Source of the DNA: Nitrospirota bacterium
GTDB taxonomy: Bacteria > Nitrospirota > Thermodesulfovibrionia > Thermodesulfovibrionales > UBA6898
DNA length: 64,000 nt
Assembly (NCBI GenBank): GCA_016235245.1
Contig: JACRLO010000006.1
Location: 62,001-126,000 of the forward strand
Reading direction: 5' to 3'
Position numbers and translations under genes: made by a program. Shown in pieces: positions 60,238 through 64,000 of the stretch (position 1 is the first letter of the stretch; the number at the start of each line of letters is the position of its first letter). Below the pieces are notes generated by a model. The model had not been told where the DNA came from and made no database searches. It worked only from the letters and a program-made list of their open reading frames with translations.

Positions 60238-62493
60238 TTAACTATTGCTCGCCTTCAACGTTAATGGCGGCCGGGTCACTACGCAGCAGTCGCCGCAGTC
60301 TGTTCCCATAGCCGTTATAAATGCATTCACCAACTCCGGGTCAAAGTGGCTGCCTGCGCACCGGAAGAGTTCGTCCCTGGCCTCCTCAAATGAAAGTGCC
60401 TTGCGGTAGGGCCTCGTTGAGAGCATGGCGTCCCACGCATCAGCTATGCTCAATATCCTTGCCTTGAGGGGTATCTCTTTTCCCCTGAGACCATCTGGAT
60501 ATCCGCCTCCGTCAAACCGCTCATGATGATGTCGTATTGCAGAAATGACAGGTCTGAGAAAATGGACGGGCTCAAGTATCCTGACGCCTTTTTCCGGATG
60601 AGTCCTTATCTCGGCTTCCTCACCACCATTCAGTCTGCATTGTTTATGGAGGAGTTCCCTTCCTATGCCGATCTTTCCAACATCGTGCAGGACAGCTGCG
60701 AAACGCATATACTCCTTTTCCTGGCGGCTGAGATTGCATGCCTCGGCGATCCGATCGCTGAATTCAGCCACCCGTTCGCTATGCCCTCTGGTATATTCGT
60801 CTTTTGCCTCCACCGCATTTGAGAGGGCCGTTACCGTCTGAAGATAGGAGGTTTCGACATCTTCATAGATCCTGCTGTTTACAATTCCGGCAGAGACCGT
60901 CTCTGCAAGGGTCTGGAAAAAGTCTATGTCTTCATTGGTATAGTGGAACTCTCCGTCCGAGGCCAGGTATATTACGCCGAAGATCTGCTCCTTCATGCCC
61001 AGGGGCATGGCGATTTCTGTTGCAGTCTCCATGGGAAGGCCAAAGGGATTTTCGCTGGAATTCAGCACGATTGTGCAGCCTGTGAACAGGGCCTTGTGAA
61101 CGGCACCGGCATTGTTCTTCATTCTTTTACCGATTTCAGGGTCGCCATTTAGTCCCTCTGTCATCTTCGGGATCAGGATTTCATTCGCAAAGAAATTGCA
61201 GCGGCTGCAGACGCTTATCTTCTCACGGACATCGCCGGGCCAGTTTTGAAGACAGACCGAAGCGCAGTCTTCCTCTGCCGGGGAGATATGACTGCGCACC
61301 TGGCCCGCTCCGTGGCAGAGTGTTCCTGATAATCTCCAGCAGGCAGTGGTGGACTTATAGGCTGGGCAGTCATAGGCATTGCACTCAAAATACTCATAGC
61401 ATTTTTTGTCGGGATCTTTCTCCAGGAGGAGTATAATGCCAACTCTGAGGTTGGTGACATTAAGTATGATCTTCATGGAGAGGGAGAGTATCTGTTCCAG
61501 TTCCAGGGTTGAGGATGTGAGATGGGAGGCCTCAAGCAGCATCCCGAGCTTTATATTGCTCTTTTTGAGGCTTTGGTTCAACGACTCTATTTCCCTGATA
61601 TGTCTTTCATTATCCTGCTCGCTTTTTTTCAGCGACAGACTCATAAGGTTGAAGTGGTAGATCATCTCTGAGACTTCATCGCCGTGATACTGCCTGTAAA
61701 CCTGACATTGCCGGCAATTGCTTATTTTTTCTGCATATACCCCTGACGGCTCTCCGAGGCACAATGTCCCTGAGCGAAGCCAACAGGGTATGGTGTGATC
61801 TCCAAAACATTCGCAGTCGTTCTTTTCACACTTCATGAGCTCACTGCAGGCAGGACCCTGGGCCGGGATCACATCTCCGGTCTTCCCCATCGCCACTCTC
61901 CTTGTCATGGATGTAAGTTTCACGATGGGGGCAAGGAACCTTCCTGAGACGGCATAGGACAGGCCGATGAACACAAGGGAAAGCACAACTCCAATGCCAA
62001 TGGAATTCCTGATATGGTATACAATCGTCTCCCTGACCGGAGACCACGGAAGTCCGATAAACAGGTAACCGGCTTCACCTTCCATGACCGGGAAGCTGAA
62101 TTCCCATAACTCGCCGTATTCAGGTACATGTATGCGATTTCCCCTGCTGCCCTGGAGGAGCCCCTGGGGAGGAGGGCCTTCAAAGCTGCCGGCAAGGACT
62201 CTCCCTCCCCGGTCCTTTACCGCACAGTAAGCAACCCAAGGTCTCTTTATGCAATCCCTCATGATCTCGTCCACCGTGATGACATCATTGAGAAGCAACG
62301 GTTCAGCCGCTCTTTCGGCAATCGCAGTGCCGAGCACTTCGGCCCTCATTACCATCTCTTTTTTCAGGGAACTCTGAAGAGTGTACGCAATGTAAACCGT
62401 TACCGCGCTTCCTGCCAGCGCCAAGGGAACAGCGAGGAGCAGGGAGAGTTTCCATTTTATACTCAGATTACCTAAAGACCTCCGGAGATTCAT
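60238..62493 (-). CDS. Membrane HD-GYP phosphodiesterase with Cys-rich and GAF modules
   Basis: 751 aa. It has an N-terminal helix (about 14-34), a periplasmic sensor of about 125 residues, a second helix (about 157-178), HAMP, and a Cys-rich module (CEKNDCECFGDHTIPCW; GTLCLG; NCRQCQVY). A second Cys-rich/GAF region follows (CYEYFECNAYDCPAYKSTTA CW; CSRCNFFANEILIP). The C-terminal HD-GYP domain is intact (GHSERVAEFSDRIAEA; LHDVGKIGIG; HHHERFDGGGYPDGLRG). It should lower c-di-GMP in response to the periplasmic signal. It overlaps the PhnD-like gene upstream by 4 bp. Confidence 0.87.
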   Translation of the reverse strand: MNLRRSLGNLSIKWKLSLLLAVPLALAGSAVTVYIAYTLQSSLKKEMVMRAEVLGTAIAERAAEPLLLNDVITVDEIMRDCIKRPWVAYCAVKDRGGRVLAGSFEGPPPQGLLQGSRGNRIHVPEYGELWEFSFPVMEGEAGYLFIGLPWSPVRETIVYHIRNSIGIGVVLSLVFIGLSYAVSGRFLAPIVKLTSMTRRVAMGKTGDVIPAQGPACSELMKCEKNDCECFGDHTIPCWLRSGTLCLGEPSGVYAEKISNCRQCQVYRQYHGDEVSEMIYHFNLMSLSLKKSEQDNERHIREIESLNQSLKKSNIKLGMLLEASHLTSSTLELEQILSLSMKIILNVTNLRVGIILLLEKDPDKKCYEYFECNAYDCPAYKSTTACWRLSGTLCHGAGQVRSHISPAEEDCASVCLQNWPGDVREKISVCSRCNFFANEILIPKMTEGLNGDPEIGKRMKNNAGAVHKALFTGCTIVLNSSENPFGLPMETATEIAMPLGMKEQIFGVIYLASDGEFHYTNEDIDFFQTLAETVSAGIVNSRIYEDVETSYLQTVTALSNAVEAKDEYTRGHSERVAEFSDRIAEACNLSRQEKEYMRFAAVLHDVGKIGIGRELLHKQCRLNGGEEAEIRTHPEKGVRILEPVHFLRPVISAIRHHHERFDGGGYPDGLRGKEIPLKARILSIADAWDAMLSTRPYRKALSFEEARDELFRCAGSHFDPELVNAFITAMGTDCGDCCVVTRPPLTLKASNS

Positions 62494-63329
62494 CTCAGCT
62501 TCTTCCTGTATAAATCCTTTGCCGGCGCCTCAAAAGACTCGACTCCGAGTTCCTCCAGAATGGCCCTGCCTTCCCTGTCCCCGCCCATATCCAGAAAGAG
62601 TCTCTGTATCACGCCCTTTATCTCCCTGTCTGTTGTTTTTGAGGCTGCAAGCGGTGGAGCAGGAAATGGTCCGTATTTCTTTACAAGTGAGAGGCGCGAA
62701 CGCAGTTCAGGACGTCCTTTCATGTATGCGTCAAAGACAACTCCGTCAACCGAGGCTGCATCAGCCAACCCCCGAGCCACAGCCATGATGGAACGGTCAT
62801 GGGAACGGGTAAACAATGTTTTTGAGAAGAACGTCTTATGGGTAAACCCTTTTCCCCTGAGCAGCTCTTCAGGCAGAATAAACCCTGTCAGGGAAAGCTG
62901 GTCCGTAAAAGCAAAGGACCTCCCCTGCAGGTCAATGAGGTCAGTTGCCCTTATATCAGGTCGGGCGATGAGATAGGCAAAATAGACAGGGCCTCCCTTG
63001 AATACCGGCACCGCGAGGGCCTCGGCCCATCCCTGCGCCAAACCCTTTTGAAAAGCCCCTGTGCATATAAACGCGACATCAACCTTTCCGGTCTCCAGGG
63101 ATTTGTTCATGGCGGCATAGCTTGTCGTTTGTACCAGATCGATCTTCCATCCCGTCTTCTTCGAGAGATAAGAGACCAGATCACGATATACTTTTATGTT
63201 TTCCCCTGGCGTTATCCGCGAGCCAAGGCCGATCTTCAGTTGGCCTTCCGTAGCATGGATTGATGGGGCCATAAAGAATAGGGCAATGATTACAAGCAGT
63301 CTCACATGTATTGCTCTGAACAGTGTCAT
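62490..63329 (-). CDS. PhnD/AioX-like periplasmic oxyanion-binding protein 2
   Basis: 279 aa, a distant paralogue of the 58354 product. A signal peptide (HVRLLVIIALFFMAPSIHAT) is followed by LKIGLGSRITPGENIKVYRD, VDVAFICTGAFQKGLAQGWA (Cys89), FAFTDQLSLTGFILPEELLR and THKTFFSKTLFTRSHDRSIM AVARGLADAASVDGVVFD. It lacks transporter partners and is translationally coupled (4-bp overlap) to the HD-GYP sensor, so it likely presents its ligand to that sensor. It is the first gene behind the sigma-54 promoter at 63350. The leader there would be only about 10 nt. Confidence 0.85.
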   Translation of the reverse strand: MTLFRAIHVRLLVIIALFFMAPSIHATEGQLKIGLGSRITPGENIKVYRDLVSYLSKKTGWKIDLVQTTSYAAMNKSLETGKVDVAFICTGAFQKGLAQGWAEALAVPVFKGGPVYFAYLIARPDIRATDLIDLQGRSFAFTDQLSLTGFILPEELLRGKGFTHKTFFSKTLFTRSHDRSIMAVARGLADAASVDGVVFDAYMKGRPELRSRLSLVKKYGPFPAPPLAASKTTDREIKGVIQRLFLDMGGDREGRAILEELGVESFEAPAKDLYRKKLR

Positions 63330-63349
63330 GGTATATCCAACGCCGTTAT

Positions 63350-63365
63350 TACAATTACCTTGCCA
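63350..63365 (-). promoter_or_regulatory. Sigma-54 promoter of the sensing operon
   Basis: On the minus strand TGGCAAG-GTAA-TTGTA matches the -24/-12 pattern; only the C of the -12 GC is replaced by T. The -24 half is identical (AGTGGCAAG) to that of the arr promoter at 56002. It lies 20-36 bp upstream of the start codon. Confidence 0.68.
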
Positions 63366-63491
63366 CTTGAAACATACGGTAATTAAGGGTTTATTTTTTT
63401 GATATGTTACAGAAAAGAAACCGTTACTTACTGAGGGAGGACTAACTTATTGTTTTTAATGAGAAAATATTTTGAGTGAAATAGCGCAGCA

Positions 63492-63508
63492 CGTTACCAT
63501 AACGTAAC
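63492..63508. promoter_or_regulatory. Enhancer palindrome (UAS) for the sensing operon
   Basis: CGTTACCATAACGTAAC, one base different from the site at 56144 (CGTTACGATAACGTAAC). It starts 127 bp upstream of the sigma-54 promoter at 63350-63365, the same distance as at the arr operon. It is 16 bp beyond the stop of the enhancer-binding-protein gene, its likely ligand. Confidence 0.75.
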
Positions 63509-63523
63509 AACTTACAATTTTCT

Positions 63524-64000
63524 CTATTCTATTCCGTATGACTTGGCCTTTTCCCAAAGGGTCTTTCTGCTGACACCGAGAAGTTCCGCAGCCTTTGTCT
63601 TGTTGCCTTGCGTTGTCTGAAGAACCCGTTTGATATGCTCCTTCTCTGCATCCGCCGCCACGTCCGAAAGAGACAACCTGTCTGATTTCATTGACTCATC
63701 TGCACGCATTAGAGGAGGAAGCTCATTTTTGCTGATAACTTCATCGGTCGAAAGCGTAACGCATCGTTCAATGATATTTTCAAGCTCCCTGACGTTGCCC
63801 GGATAATCATACGCCAGGAGGGTATCAACCGCCTCTTTCGAAAACCGGACCTTCTTCGATAACCTGGACCGGAATTTATCCATAAAAAATTCCATAAGAG
63901 CGGGGATATCATTTCTTCTTTCCCTGAGCGGAGGGATAATGACGGGGATTACGTTCAAACGATAAAACAGATCCTCTCTGAAACGACCTGCCCTCACTTC
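63524..64000 (-). CDS. Sigma-54-dependent enhancer-binding protein (C-terminal part, runs off window)
   Basis: The last 158 codons are present; the gene continues beyond base 64000. The AAA+ end is clear (EVRAGRFREDLFYRLNVIPV IIPPLRERRNDIPALMEFF; AYDYPGNVRELENIIERCV), followed by a linker and a Fis-type HTH (DAEKEHIKRVLQTTQGNKTK AAELLGVSRKTLWEKAKSYG IE). This is an NtrC-type activator. It is transcribed toward the sensing operon, with the palindrome 63492 just past its stop. The N-terminal signal domain and any kinase partner lie outside. Confidence 0.93.
   Translation of the reverse strand, partial: EVRAGRFREDLFYRLNVIPVIIPPLRERRNDIPALMEFFMDKFRSRLSKKVRFSKEAVDTLLAYDYPGNVRELENIIERCVTLSTDEVISKNELPPLMRADESMKSDRLSLSDVAADAEKEHIKRVLQTTQGNKTKAAELLGVSRKTLWEKAKSYGIE

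Overview
The window looks like a chromosomal segment of a mesophilic, anaerobically respiring member of the Nitrospirota (Thermodesulfovibrionia-like). This is inferred from gene content and protein style: the rpmH-rnpA-yidD-yidC block, a YajC-SecD-SecF-RecJ-Rel run, many HD-GYP and HEAT proteins, and short GC-rich palindromic repeats of a kind I associate with such genomes. No 16S gene is present, so the assignment is an inference.

Layout. 1-8641 is housekeeping: the 5' part of yidC, yidD, rnpA and rpmH on the minus strand, then yajC, secD, secF, recJ and a bifunctional rel gene on the plus strand, with a 126-bp inverted-repeat element between the two groups. 8738-17173 is an accessory island bounded by two toxin-antitoxin modules (Doc/AbrB on the left, ParE/Phd on the right). 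It holds a WYL-domain repressor and small operons of mostly uncharacterised genes: a DUF6745-like protein, a uracil-DNA-glycosylase-like protein, a TPR protein, a mini-DivIVA and a DUF2779 nuclease. An 18-bp dyad (CTGCCA-N6-TGGCAG) recurs just upstream of extended -10 boxes at the WYL gene and the other operons, so the island reads as one regulon. 17310-28175 is mixed core: a DUF1460 amidase and AmpG, bacteriohemerythrin, a YwiC-like protein, Sua5, an RRM protein, DUF89, purE, purD, and a HEAT/HD-GYP pair. 28264-35209 has two tRNA-Leu genes, a frameshifted DUF6933 gene, a flavoprotein, a response regulator/Roadblock protein and a SulP transporter.

35223-47945 is a nitric-oxide and redox region: a NapH-like Fe-S membrane protein, NorB with a di-haem NorC, CBS and HPP proteins, a cytochrome b, a two-component system, a DUF6448 protein, a haem c/CopD/b5 fusion and a DUF438-hemerythrin-PAS protein. 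Three genes or gene pairs here share an FNR/DNR-like dyad (TATGAT-N4-RTCATR).

48093-64000 is the most interesting part. It carries a molybdenum-enzyme operon tatA-arrA-arrB-torD-(Fe-S)-fmdE-(unknown). The catalytic subunit matches respiratory arsenate reductase. Upstream lies a five-gene sensing operon: two PhnD/AioX-like binding proteins, a Cys-rich HD-GYP protein, a membrane protein and an MCP-like protein. The end of a sigma-54 enhancer-binding protein gene follows. Both operons have a -24/-12 promoter (TGGCAAG-N4-TTGYA) and the same enhancer palindrome (CGTTAC-S-ATAACGTAAC) placed exactly 127 bp upstream. The sequence therefore suggests a sigma-54 arsenate regulon that couples oxyanion sensing to arsenate respiration, c-di-GMP turnover and chemoreceptor-type signalling.
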